A DNA stretch of 64,000 bases from Strigamia acuminata (lineage: Eukaryota; Arthropoda; Chilopoda; Geophilomorpha; Linotaeniidae): contig OX442319.1 in NCBI GenBank assembly GCA_949358305.1, positions 8,184,001 to 8,248,000 on the forward strand, read 5' to 3'. Shown in pieces: positions 21,282-30,870 of the stretch. Within the stretch, counting starts at the first letter, position 1. Every line of letters begins with the position of its first letter. The translations under genes were made by a program, and so were the position numbers. The notes beneath the pieces are model-generated. The model was given only the letters and a program-made list of their open reading frames with translations, had not been told where the DNA came from and did no database searches.

Positions 21282-21530
21282 AGTATGCGATTGTGTGTAA
21301 TGAATCGCCACATTCCGTCATGTGGTTTAGTGAATGAACACAATTAGAACACAGCTACCTGTTGACTGGACGAATTACAACGTTGATGACATGACAGGCC
21401 TTGAGTCGTTTCTTTTTTAGTTTTTTATTTTTATTTTTGAAGCTACTGCGATTGCGCAGAAGTGTTCTCGCCATCTATCGGCGGGTATTTGCACGTTGGA
21501 TCAAGGTCTCGTAGTGAATAAAAGGTACAA

Positions 21531-21759
21531 GGAAATGTCAATACGGCCGAAAATGGAATTGCGATTTTATCTAGGGATACGACAGGCAGCCGAATTCTTG
21601 GACATGATGAATCCCGAATCTTTAAGATTTCTGAACAAATCACTGCATCACCTAGTGTCAATACGTAACGATTTTATCTTCAAAATACGTTGGCCTTGGT
21701 CCGAACCAGTTAGAGTGATATTAGCGCAATCTGACGGCGATTTATCAATTTTCAAATAG
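21531..21759 (+). CDS. Small ORF of unknown function, divergent from ABHD8
   Basis: From an in-frame ATG at about 21535 the frame encodes roughly 74 residues (MSIRPKMELRFYLGIRQAAEF through VRVILAQSDGDLSIFK) with natural composition. A signal AATAAA follows near 21788. The frame is open further upstream, so it could instead be a last exon. It lies about 250 bp from the ABHD8 start on the opposite strand, so a shared promoter is possible. I do not recognise the product. Confidence 0.35.
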
Positions 21760-22043
21760 AAAAGACTGCACTTGTTTTTCAAACTGAATAAAAAATGGTC
21801 ACTTATTGTTTTGTTTTGTGCAGATTCAGGGAAAATAAAAATGGATCGTCATGGTGGTAAATTTAAACATGAGTGGTTTTATTATACGAGATTCACAGAT
21901 GCACCACAGGATTAACATAAAGAGTTTAATCCTAAACTGTGGGTTTATATTTGTATCGTGGATGGTGTCCAAAGGCCCCATGGTCCTCCCCTGGCCAAGA
22001 AGCAACCGCCCGCCACTCAAAAAAATAATGAACTGGACAAATG

Positions 22044-22177
22044 CAGTGCTGGACCGGCCTGGCGGGCTCGTGGCCGCTGTGGTCTGTCGCGGCCTGCTGT
22101 GGCCTGTCCCGACTTCATTAATTGTGGCCCGGACACCCAGATTTCCCGGCAATAAATTTGTTCCCAGTCCAGCTCTG
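22044..22177. mobile_element. hAT-type MITE, copy 2, with perfect 8-bp target duplication
   Basis: The element starts CAGTGCTGGACCGGCC and ends CCCAGTCCAGCTCTG. GACAAATG is present immediately on both sides (22036-22043 and 22178-22185). At 134 bp it is a shorter relative of the element at 13439; both share TTTCCCGG followed by AAATTTGTTCCCAG near the right end. Confidence 0.88.
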
Positions 22178-22306
22178 GACAAATGTTTACAAACCGTAAC
22201 TTCACATGAGTAATTTGATTTGTCCAATGAACAGTTGATCAATACTTGACTTTCTCACCCCATATCTCTCAACTCACTAAATTCCTCTCCCGCTCGGGTT
22301 TCAGTA

Positions 22307-22610
22307 AGGGGTTTCATAAATGATGCGCTAAAAGCGCTGAAGTGATTATTCCAATAATCACAATCGCTCTATTATTGAAGACCCACGCCAGGTTCAATTG
22401 ATTATACTACTGTCACATGACTTCTGGTTATGTTATGTTATGTTATGTTATAAGCATGAAAAGCTCCTTTTTCAGTGATTATAAATAAGCGCTGAAACGC
22501 TGAAGCGATTATTCATGTGATTGGCCCACGCAAGTCACATGATAATCGCTTCAGCAGAATAATCGTCATAATCGCTTCAGCACCTTCAGCGCATCATTTA
22601 TGAAACCCCC
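22307..22610. mobile_element. 304-bp MITE with 22-bp perfect terminal inverted repeats
   Basis: GGGGTTTCATAAATGATGCG at the left is repeated inverted at the right end (CGCATCATTTATGAAACCCC). TA flanks both ends (22305-22306 and 22611-22612), suggesting a TA target duplication. Internal AAGCGATTAT motifs form sub-terminal inverted repeats, and there is a TTATG microsatellite at 22429-22452. No coding frame. Confidence 0.8.
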
Positions 22611-22671
22611 TAGTGTTAAGCAACTTCGCTGATTGATTTCTCGCCCTGAAATGTCTAAGTACATTAAGGCC

Positions 22672-23085
22672 AAAATTCATTCATTTCACTTGTGCTTCCC
22701 CTATCTGGAATTCGTCCCCTCGTCGGTTCAAGTTCCCTCTCATTACTGCCTATAATCTTGTCCTTCGACTTGCTTTCAAAATCCTTTCCTTCGACCGTAT
22801 CACTCCTCATTGTAATTTCCACAAGTTCCTTACCCTTCCCAATCTGTTGCTTCTCTATGATTTAGAGTCTCTCAGTGATGCCTTACGGAACCACAATCAC
22901 CCTGCTCATTTCATCGCCGACCAGTATCACCCAGATACGGCCATTCGCACCACCCGTAGACACAAGTTTGAACCTGCAACATGCATTTCTTCATACCTGG
23001 CTAAATCGCACCCGTATCGCTGTTTCTCATCGTTGAATGACCTTCCACTTAAGCTGCGTTCCTCACTCTACGACTGTACGTCTAT
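22672..23085 (+). mobile_element. LINE reverse-transcriptase C-terminal fragment
   Basis: A plus-strand frame reads SPIWNSSPRRFKFPLITAYN, then ITPHCNFHKFLTLPNLLLLY, and ends near CFSSLNDLPLKLRSSLYD. A C-terminal reverse-transcriptase tail of the type ...PIWN...R...LP..L... ending in LNDLP is typical of non-LTR retrotransposons of the CR1/jockey type. There is no start or catalytic core, so it is a 5'-truncated copy. Confidence 0.6.
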
Positions 23086-23110
23086 TTTAAATGGCTGCCA
23101 AACAAAAAGA

Positions 23111-23177
23111 AATTTTGATTATAACGAATCAATTTGTTCCAGTCCCTTGCGATTCGTTATAAAGAATTTCAACTGTA
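23111..23177. mobile_element. pogo-like element remnant
   Basis: GCGATTCGTTATAAAGAATTTC followed by AACTG resembles the right end of the element at 25849-26416. The left part is mostly lost. Confidence 0.5.
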
Positions 23178-23219
23178 GTAAAAAGTATGTCCTGTGTATC
23201 AAGGTCCTGTATCATTGGA

Positions 23220-23345
23220 TTGGAGGAATTCGGGAGGCCCAAGTTTCTATTGGAACCCAGCTAACTAAGTAATCCAGTCAACACGCGGGTAGATGGGAGA
23301 CTCAAACCCCTAGACAACGATTAAAGGCCAACAACCCAACAATCT
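23220..23345 (+). mobile_element. Retroelement 3'-tail remnant, copy 1
   Basis: CCCCTAGACAACG followed by AAAGGCCAAC and AAC-rich repeats ends the copy. The same tail occurs at about 25460-25495, each time directly before array module A sequence. Confidence 0.4.
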
Positions 23346-23394
23346 GGAGTCCTTGTCTTATTTTACGTGAATATGCGTCCCACCCCATGGTAAC

Positions 23395-23803
23395 CAGTCC
23401 ACAAGCTGGCACTGGATATCTGTGGACCCTTCCCAAAAGGCAAATCCATGTTGATTACTACTCAAGATGGCCGGAGATGAGGCTTATAAGAACAACAACA
23501 ATGGATGTAATTACACGAGACGGAAGACATTTGAAAATGGGAAAGCTGTTAGAGTATTACAACAGCAATGGACTCTGATTTATATCATAGGAGTTCAGAA
23601 ACTACCTTCAGTGGACAGTCAGACAGAGAAGGACGACTCCATTGTTTCAGTTTCATCTAACGATCCATTTCTAACTGCTAAAAGCGTAACATATTACTGC
23701 TTTTTTAATTTATGCTTTTCTTATAGATACAGAGTGGTTGCTTTAGTGTTTGAGTATGGGCTTGCAAGTCTACTACCCGTTTGGGTCCATTTCATCAAAT
23801 AAT
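23395..23803 (+). repeat. Array module A, copy 1
   Basis: GCTGGCACTGGATATCTGTGG opens the block. An open frame follows (EAARVLQQQW-like, then LPSVDSQTEKDDSIVSVSSN and DPFLTAK). Next comes a GTAACA donor-like site, a T-rich tract with CTTATAG, and a second frame ending VVALVFEYGLASLLPVW. The same order is found at 25600-26530, 30600-30870 and in part at 34228-34335. Confidence 0.7.
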
Positions 23804-24234
23804 AAGTTAATGTAATTTAGATTTTTCTAATTAAAAAATGTTATTTCCATCATTGAAATGAAGTTTCACGCATATAAAATGTCAAACTCATGTTTATGTT
23901 TATTGGTTACTTCGTCTGGAAAGCAAACAAGTTTGAATTTTTGGCGGTTGCCTAGGCAATCGATTACAATGTCTGTACATTGTAATGCAATTCTGGTGTT
24001 TGGCTCTACTTTTTCGGATCACTACACCACAGTAAACTGGCTCTACCAATGTGACTGAGTGTCCATTTTGAGTTGAGCCAGAGAATAGGTGTCCATTTTT
24101 CCTTTAAGGAAGAAGTAAAGTAAGTTTTTAAAGTTTATTTTGTTTTGAGATGTCCAACTTGTGGCCCAACCTACATTTTTAAAACATTTACGGTACTTAT
24201 ATATTTTTAGATGCGACAGTTGTAGTAGGGTTTT
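23804..24234. other. Spacer between array modules
   Basis: AT-rich DNA with no supported gene. Confidence 0.3.
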
Positions 24235-24560
24235 TCCTGCAGTTCACCTATTTGAGAAGTGGAAACTCGAAAGAATCGAATTCATTTTCTATCTAGCACT
24301 TACATGCGAGCGGCATAGGGCAACAGACGAACGCAACCAGCCAGCACCGAGGAATCTTAGAACAAGAAAGGAAAGAGACTCTTGATGGCTACGAACAAAT
24401 CCGTTATTTAAATAAGAAAATTGACGAATTGCTTTTTCAACAAGGAAAATTAGAAGCACAGTGAATGAATTGGAAGATGTAGTACAAAATCAAGGGAAAA
24501 TGATTCAAGATTTGAATAGAGAAATAGAAGCTTTAAAAAAACAACAGAAAATATGAAGCA
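24235..24560 (+). repeat. Array module B, copy 1 (coiled-coil fragment, broken)
   Basis: GAATTCATTTTCTATCTAGC is followed by a Glu/Arg-rich reading that would give a coiled coil (QGRQQT-, YLNKK-, LEAQ-like words), but frameshifts and stops interrupt it. Better copies are at 29520-29800 and 32560-32845. Confidence 0.55.
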
Positions 24561-24594
24561 AGCTCCTACTCTTGATTAATTGATATAATCTGCA

Positions 24595-24985
24595 TGTTTA
24601 TTTGCCTTTTTATTTTAATATTTTGTTTATTTGCTTTCTTTATTCTAATATTTTGTTTATTTGCTTTCTTTATTCTAATATTTTGTTTATTTGCTTTTTT
24701 ATTCTAATATTTTGTTTATTTTTCTGGTGTTCATACCCAATTCGCCAGTTGTTTTTTTGCTTTTTTTATTGTTTAATATTTATTTTTCTGGTGTTCACGC
24801 CTAACGACAAATTTAGTGTTAGTTTTTGTTTGGTATTTTTTTTTGTTATCGGGAGCAGCAAATCCAACTCAATCAATCCGAATTCAATGAACAGGCAGCA
24901 AAGTTCCATCTCATCACAAGGACTACCATCCAGAGCAAATCAAGTTTTTTTTGCTGAAGACATATGGAATGTGCCATTACCAGAT
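24595..24985. repeat. Tandem T-rich repeats and module joint
   Basis: About four copies of a unit of about 33 bp, TATTCTAATATTTTGTTTAT with TTGCTTTCTT, then TTTCTGGTGTTCA-type copies, then ATCGGGAGCAGCAAATCC. The same order follows module B in the other units. Confidence 0.6.
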
Positions 24986-25500
24986 ACAGTATTGTGACCG
25001 CCAGGCCACCTAGGTGACCTGCGGCACTGCCACACACCACCGTGCGGCCCCAAAGGTCAACCCCTACGTGGGTAGTTGACCTAGCCCGGGGAGGAGGGAG
25101 TGGAGTGGTGTGGTGAGGAGGGAGTAGAGAGAGAGAGAGTTGAGTGTTGGACACGGCCTGAGAAGGACGTGTCTGCAGCAGCTCCCCGAGAGGAGAAGGT
25201 GTTCATCTGGGAGGGACAAGAAGCGTCCCGGTTTGACTCTGTACTCCTCACCATTCACCACGATGATACTCAGTGCGGCGGCTCCCACCGCTGTACAGCC
25301 TCCATGAGTGGACGCGTGGGTCGTAGGTAAGTACGACACGAATGTTAAGTCGAACCGACCACGCCACGCATTGGGTTCCCACCCAGTGTGTGGCGGGTCG
25401 GTTGCCGGTGCGGTGTGCCTTCGTGGCACCACTGCAGCGGGTGACGGGTTTCCCCATACCCCTAGACAACGCAATAAAGGCCAACCAACCAATATTGTGG
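24986..25500 (+). mobile_element. GC-rich retroelement-like segment
   Basis: An abrupt GC-rich block (GCCACCTAGGTGACCTGCGG to CCCCTAGACAACGCAATAAA) with a (GA)n tract at 25130. It ends in the AAAGGCCAACCAACC tail also seen at 23345. Its composition differs from the host sequence on both sides. Open frames on both strands match no domain I know; it may be a LINE 5' end or a SINE composite. Confidence 0.4.
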
Positions 25501-25594
25501 GAAGTCTCCGTCATTTACGTGAAGTATGCGTCCCTACCAAGTGTTCTCAGTCCCCTGACTACACTGGGAGAGACCATAGCAGTCACAATATAGT

Positions 25595-26532
25595 AACAGC
25601 TGGCACTGGATATCTGTGGACCCTTCCCATAAGGCAAATCCATGATGATTACTACTCAAGATGGCCGGAAAGGAGGGTTTTGAAAATGAAAAAGCTGCTA
25701 GAGTATTACAACAGCAATGGACTCAATTTATATCAAAGGAGTTCAGAGATTTCCTTCAGTGGAAGTCAGACAGAAAAAGACAACTCCATTGTTTCAGTTT
25801 CATCTAATGATCCATTTCTAACTGCTAAAAGCGTAACATATTACCGTACAGTCGAAACTCTTTATAACGAATCGCAAGGGACCGGAAGAATCGATTCGTT
25901 ATAACGAGAATTCGTTAAAACGAATTAATTGAAAAAATTAAATTGTATCATGAAAAACATTATTTATTCATAAACATGTTATTTCATGGTAGTTTCATGT
26001 TAATTTTGTCCCGATTCTTTAAAATTGTTGAAATTTGCAGCTGAAATTGTAGAACGGGACAAATTAAACTCAGTAGCTACAATGGATGGCTTCTTGCCAT
26101 TGTCAATGGCATTAATAATGTTCAGCTTGTCTTGAATTGAAATTGTTTTCGTTTGGCAGACATTTTCATTTTTCTTTGTTTTCTAAATATAGGCATCAGA
26201 TGTGATCAGTTTTCAAAATTCGTTATAACGAGATCTTATGGGTATTACAGTGTACCTGAAAACTTGTTCGTTATAACGAATAATTCGTTATATCGAAATT
26301 CGTTATAACGAAAATATTTAACATGGTGTTCTATGGCTGGCCAACCAAGTAATTTTAAACAATTCGTTATATCGATAATTCGTTAAAACGCGATTCCTTA
26401 TAAAGAGTTTCGACTGTACTCCGTACTTTTTTTTAATTTATTCTTTTCTTATAGACACGGAGTGGTTGCTTTAGTGTTTGAGTATGGGCTTGCAAGTCTA
26501 CTGCCCGTTTGGGTCCAATTCATCAAATAAAC
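25595..26532 (+). repeat. Array module A, copy 2, split by a pogo-like MITE
   Basis: The left half (25595-25846) and right half (26417-26532) match copies 1 and 3 of module A. The sequence is interrupted in the mini-intron-like T-rich tract by the element 25849-26416. The reading frames LPSVDSQTEK-like and VVALVFEYGLASLLPVWV are kept on the two sides. Confidence 0.75.
25849..26416 (-). mobile_element. pogo/Tigger-like element with a remnant CENP-B-type HTH
   Basis: The 568-bp insert begins CAGTCGAAACTCTTTATAAC and ends with its inverted copy, flanked by TA on both sides. On the minus strand at about 26035-26180 a short frame reads DKLNIINAIDNGKK then PSIVATEFNLSRSTIS, the N-terminal Psq/CENP-B helix-turn-helix of pogo-type transposases. 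It is interrupted by a frameshift before it and a stop soon after. Multiple TTCGTTATAACGAA palindromes lie near both ends. It is a non-autonomous derivative of an autonomous pogo-like transposon. Confidence 0.88.
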
Positions 26533-27180
26533 GAGCATTTAACCGCCATAAAATATTCATGAGAATGTTATGTCACCCTATGTTTTACAGATGTGAAGTC
26601 AATACATGTTAAAAACTATTTTATTTCTTTCTCAATTTTTGTATAAAGGGCATCAATAATATGAGAATGTCTTTGTTAGCCACGTAGTTGCAAGGCTAAA
26701 AGCCAATTGACCATTTTTAAATTAAACAGTTATGTTTGGCCTCAGTGGCTGCAGCGTGTGCCTGGACGCGGGCCCACGAGCCTAAGGGGGCCCATGAAGG
26801 TTGAACGGTAACTTTTTATTTTCATTTTTTAGGCTTTTTGGAGAATGAAAACCCAAAGGGCGAGTGTGAGGAGTAGGAGAAGGGTTTTGTCCAGGTGTGT
26901 TTTGCTGTTCGAATTTGAGGAGATAATTGATAAGATTGTTGAAATTGGTAAAATTGTGCAATGTTGGTTCGCCCTGTGATGTTTGACCTTTAATTTTAGA
27001 TGTTCGGCTTTTAGTTATGAAAATGTGATGCCCTGCTTGTGCTCCAATGATTTAAAGTTGAATTGCTTAATTACTTTATAACTTATTTTGTTGTGTTTCA
27101 CCTCTCTAATGCACTTTAAATTACATTACATTACATTGGATTACTCCTGGCAACCATTAGAAAATAAATAACTATACTCT
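26533..27180 (+). repeat. Array tail segment, copy 1
   Basis: This segment following module A is nearly identical to 30871-31540. It includes CACGAGCCTAAGGGGGCCC, a small ORF at 26845, and an ATTAC microsatellite ending at 27140. High identity over about 650 bp indicates recent duplication. Confidence 0.75.
26845..26979 (+). CDS. Small array ORF (44 aa), copy 1
   Basis: ATG-initiated frame of 44 codons with a basic N-terminus (MKTQRASVRSRRRVLSRC) and a hydrophobic or amphipathic second half (FEFEEIIDKIVEIGKIVQ). An acceptor-like TTTTTTAG lies 13 bases upstream. The same frame, start and stop are kept in the copy at 31188 with four differing codons, three of them replacement changes. It could be a real micro-peptide or simply young duplicated DNA. 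Confidence 0.35.
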   Translation: MKTQRASVRSRRRVLSRCVLLFEFEEIIDKIVEIGKIVQCWFAL

Positions 27181-27299
27181 GTCTGACCTTAAGAATAAAG
27201 AAAAATCCCCCCCCTTTTGACGCCTTTTCACTGGTGTAGTGATAAGGAAAAGTAGAGCAATACACCAGGTTTTAATAAAACCTCAGGTTTTATTAAGCC

Positions 27300-27420
27300 T
27301 AATTTTTGTATTTTGGTATGGTATTTTGTATTTTGGTATGGTATTTTGGGACAGTATTTTGATACTGTATTTTGGTACTGTATTTTGGTACGGTATTTTG
27401 GTACGGTATTTTGATACCAT
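27300..27420. repeat. Tandem TATTTTGGTA(C/T)(G/T)G repeat
   Basis: About eight copies of a 15-16 bp unit, TATTTTGGTATGG or TATTTTGGTACTG, directly before the 9-bp satellite. Confidence 0.75.
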
Positions 27421-27491
27421 TAAAACCAAATATGTTTTGATACCAATGATACTAAGGCCTAATCCTAAAATAAAGTAAATAAAGTAAATAA

Positions 27492-28275
27492 ACGTCGGTT
27501 ACGTCGGTTACGTCGGTTACGTCGGTTACGTCGGTTACGTCGGTTACGTCGGTTACGTCGGTTACGTCGGTTACGTCGGTTACGTCGGTTACGTCGGTTA
27601 CGTCGGTTACGTCGGTTACGTCGGTTACGTCGGTTACGTCGGTTACGTCGGTTACGTCGGTTACGTCGGTTACGTCGGTTACGTCGGTTACGTCGGTTAC
27701 GTCGGTTACGTCGGTTACGTCGGTTACGTCGGTTACGTCGGTTACGTCGGTTACGTCGGTTACGTCGGTTACGTCGGTTACGTCGGTTACGTCGGTTACG
27801 TCGGTTACGTCGGTTACGTCGGTTACGTCGGTTACGTCGGTTACGTCGGTTACGTCGGTTACGTCGGTTACGTCGGTTACGTCGGTTACGTCGGTTACGT
27901 CGGTTACGTCGGTTACGTCGGTTACGTCGGTTACGTCGGTTACGTCGGTTACGTCGGTTACGTCGGTTACGTCGGTTACGTCGGTTACGTCGGTTACGTC
28001 GGTTACGTCGGTTACGTCGGTTACGTCGGTTACGTCGGTTACGTCGGTTACGTCGGTTACGTCGGTTACGTCGGTTACGTCGGTTACGTCGGTTACGTCG
28101 GTTACGTCGGTTACGTCGGTTACGTCGGTTACGTCGGTTACGTCGGTTACGTCGGTTACGTCGGTTACGTCGGTTACGTCGGTTACGTCGGTTACGTCGG
28201 TTACGTCGGTTACGTCGGTTACGTCGGTTACGTCGGTTACGTCGGTTACGTCGGTTACGTCGGTTATGTCGGTTA
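27492..28275. repeat. 9-bp satellite, about 87 near-perfect copies
   Basis: The unit ACGTCGGTT is repeated without visible change for 784 bp; the last units show one C-to-T change. Each unit has two CpGs. The minus strand is open throughout (Asn-Arg-Arg repeats) because the unit length is a multiple of three; that frame is not evidence of a gene. Confidence 0.97.
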
Positions 28276-28289
28276 TTTAATTTTTCCAC

Positions 28290-28760
28290 ATTTCTTTTTA
28301 AACTCTCAATAATATTTCTTTTATTTTACTACTAACACCTGTTCCTATTGGCCGAGCCCAAGGTCACTTGAGCCGAGCCTATTTACTCCTTACTGTTGCT
28401 TGTATTATTCTACCAGGAAAAGTAGGTTTGTTTTGATTTTAATTACTTTGATTATTTTAGGCGTTTGTAATGATGTGAATTGTCTTATATGTAATAATAA
28501 AATATTTTAAAAAGTCTGGAAGCAATGTTTTATGTTTTAACTTCAAAATACATGATTGTTTAGTTCGTTAAATTTTTCGGTTGCTTTCTTCAGCTGGTTG
28601 TTTTCAAATGTATTTTGATTGTTATGTCTGGACACAAAATGGCTTCCCGTATCTCAAGCTTTTGTATTTTGGCCTACTTTTATGTAGCCCTACACCAGTG
28701 AATAGGCGGCCAATAGGAACTGGTGTTAGTAGTGTGTCTCTTACGGTGAGCCGGAGTATA
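28290..28760. other. Array leader segment
   Basis: TTTTTCCACATTTCTTTTTAA and the following 40 bp recur before the other copies of this unit (31765 and 34680). The rest of this copy, up to the AG before CAAAACAG, is unique to it. Confidence 0.45.
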
Positions 28761-28892
28761 GCAAAACAGTTTATTACTTCGAGAAATGAAATTGTGATTT
28801 TCAAGAGAGATTGTTCTTTGATAATTCATAAATTAGGCAAGTATATTGAAACTCGCCCAGCAATCGACCCCCGTGAAGATAATGGCTGGTAA
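28761..28892 (+). CDS. Array ORF E, copy 1 (exon-like, overlaps ORF C)
   Basis: From an AG/CAAAACAG junction the frame reads FITSRNEIVIFKRDCSLIIHK then LGKYIETRPAIDPREDNGW and a stop. The copy at 31844-31973 keeps the whole frame and the same end. A third, shorter copy is at 34738-34797. The last 11 bases overlap the ATG of ORF C in another frame. I know no such family. Confidence 0.4.
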   Translation, partial: AKQFITSRNEIVIFKRDCSLIIHKLGKYIETRPAIDPREDNGW

Positions 28893-29118
28893 TTTTTCAG
28901 CTGACCCCAAATTTCCGACGAAGGGTAATGAATCAGAAAATGAATACCTAAGCCGACTTTATAAGTTTGTAATCAACAGAATCAGAAATGAGTACAATCG
29001 GCTCAGGGCAGTGAATAAACAGGCGTTGGAACAGAATCAACATGACAGCGAACAAATAGTCCTTTTAAATGCCATAATCGATAATTTAGGGGCGATAATT
29101 GTTGGTTTACTTGGATAA
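28882..29118 (+). CDS. Array ORF C, copy 1 (78 aa)
   Basis: ATG-initiated frame starting MAGNFSADPKFPTKG. It is predicted to be mostly helical (NEYLSRLYKFVINRIRNEYNRL, AVNKQALEQNQHDSEQ), with a hydrophobic tail LNAIIDNLGAIIVGLLG. The copy at 31963-32199 keeps the frame but has ACG in place of ATG. The 3' end is followed by T-rich DNA. The helical region plus hydrophobic end suggests a small coiled-coil protein, perhaps membrane-associated; the function is unknown. Confidence 0.45.
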   Translation: MAGNFSADPKFPTKGNESENEYLSRLYKFVINRIRNEYNRLRAVNKQALEQNQHDSEQIVLLNAIIDNLGAIIVGLLG

Positions 29119-29500
29119 GAAATGATACCTTTGGAGCAACCTGAGTGAATTGTTTGTTTTATGTTGTTTTTTTGTTTATTTCTATATTTTTTTTTCTTCT
29201 TTTTTTTAAATGGTTTTTGTCTAACACTTTTTTTATAAGTTTTTGTGTGTGTGCTAACAGGCACGTAGCTTCGTTAATTGAAAGCAACAAATCTAACACT
29301 ATACGTCCCCACAATTCATTTTAATTGGTTTGTGTTAAAGTGTAAAGTTTTCTTTGTCATCGTAAACCGCCATCTTTGGGCGTGATGGATGGCGTCGTAG
29401 TGTTAGTTTTTGTTTGCTATTTTTTATTTGTTATCGGGAGCAGCAAATCCAACTTTCTATCTTCACGTGGTTGCCCCGTGGTTGCCTCGTGGTTTGATAT
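29119..29500. other. Array spacer, T-rich with conserved blocks
   Basis: Contains GTGCTAACAGGCACGTAGCT and ATGGATGGCGTCGTAGTGTT, both repeated about 3.07 kb further on (32334 and 32467). It ends in ATCGGGAGCAGCAAATCC. Confidence 0.5.
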
Positions 29501-29800
29501 TTGAGAAACGGAGCAAGAATACCAATTCAGAATTGAATTCATTTTCTATCTTAGCACTTACGTGACGAACGCAACCAGAACCGGGAAATCTTAGAACAAG
29601 GAAGACAACAGACTGTTGACAACTACGAACAAATCCGCTATTTAAATAAGAAGGTTGACAAATTGCTTTTTCAACGGGGAAAATTAGAAGCACAGGCAGA
29701 GAAAACAGTGAATGAATTGGAAGATTTAGTATCAAATCAAGGGAAAATGATTCAAGATTTGAATAGAGAAATAGAAGCTTTGAAAAAAGAATAGAAAATA
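29500..29800 (+). repeat. Array module B, copy 2 (coiled-coil fragment)
   Basis: ATTCATTTTCTATCTTAGCAC then a Glu/Lys/Gln-rich reading (NREILEQGRQQTVDNYEQI-like, RGKLEAQAEKTVNELEDL, IEALKKE). Frame changes near the start separate it from a single long ORF. It ends in a stop shortly after the coiled coil. Confidence 0.55.
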
Positions 29801-30117
29801 TGAAGAGAGCTCCTACTCTTGATTAATTGATATAATCTGCATTTGTTTTTTTGCTTTTTTATTCTAATATTTTGTTTATTTTTCTGGTGTTCACACCCAA
29901 TTCGCCATTTGTTTTTTTGCTTTTTTATTGTTTAATATTTTGTTTATTTTTCTAGTGTTCACGCCTAACGACAAATTTAGTGTTAGTTTTTGTTTGCTAC
30001 TTTTTTTGTTATCTGGAGCAGCAATGCAAATTATACCAAATTGTAGTGTGAAATTTTATACACTTCAGCATTTTTTCCAGTAAAAGTTTTTTCTTATGTC
30101 TCTTTTTCCATAGAATG

Positions 30118-30566
30118 AATGTTTCTGATCAGGCAGAAGATGTGGCTACCAGTGGCCAAAACTGTACAAATTGCCAATATTTTCAGATGCTGTTATTGCT
30201 GTAACAACTTTTCAGACTGAGCGCCTACAAGAAAGCGACTCTGTGGGCGGTCCCCACGATCAGTGACACGGAATAAACAGTGCAGACAGCGTCAAAGAAT
30301 TGTCCCTGAAAGCGAAGGCAATGATTCCTGGCGGATTCACTTCTCCTTATTTCAGCGGGAAAATTAAAAGGTTTAGGTCAATGATGCCAACTCTGCACCC
30401 TAGATTGCGGACTTGCAATAACTATTGGACTAGAACCAAACAAGATGATGCCCAAAACAAATTAAATGACATGCAACCTGAGGAACATAGACTTGATAGT
30501 GGAGATGCCTATGACTTTCGAGCAGGAAGTGCTGGTGCTTATTACCTCCTCCAAGCCTATTTCTGA
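30118..30566 (+). repeat. Array module D, copy 1
   Basis: Begins with an ATG frame MNVSDQAEDVATSGQN. A segment of about 115 bp with TTTTCAG acceptor-like sites then separates it from PESEGNDSW-like and, in another frame, FTSPYFSGKIKRFRSMM and TLHPRLRTC...YWTRTKQDDAQNKL. The copy at 33855 lacks the 115-bp segment and joins the flanks directly, as a spliced form would. Confidence 0.55.
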
Positions 30567-30599
30567 GCGATACTGATAGTGACGGTTATAGTAATTGAT

Positions 30600-30870
30600 C
30601 GTGGGGAAGCTGCAAGAGTATTACAACACCAATATACTCCAATTTATATCAAAGAAGTTGAGAGACTTCCTTCAGTGGACAGTCAGAAAGAGAAAGACAA
30701 CTCCGTTGTTTCAGTTTCATCTAATGATCCATTTCTAACTGCTAAAATCGTAACGTATTACTCCGTACTTTTTTTTTAATTTATTTTTTTCTTATAGATA
30801 CGGGGTGGTTGCTTTAGTGTTTGAGTATGGGCTTGCAAGTCTCCTACCCGTTTGGGTCTGATTCATAAAA
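30600..30870 (+). repeat. Array module A, copy 3 (uninterrupted)
   Basis: An intact example of module A: EAARVLQHQYTPIYIKEVERL, then DSQKEKDNSVVSVSSNDPF, then TTACTCCGTAC(T)n...CTTATAG and a final exon-like frame. In this copy the VVALVFEYG frame has a TGA in the last codons. Confidence 0.7.

Noticed and set aside
20788-21300. Ser/Phe-rich plus-strand frames of 100-170 codons
   Set aside because: They lie opposite the ABHD8 heptad repeat, whose minus-strand reading joins a conserved hydrolase domain.
27465-28289. 274-codon minus-strand frame of Asn-Arg-Arg repeats
   Set aside because: It is produced by the 9-bp satellite, whose length is a multiple of three; no start context or non-repeat coding sequence supports a gene.
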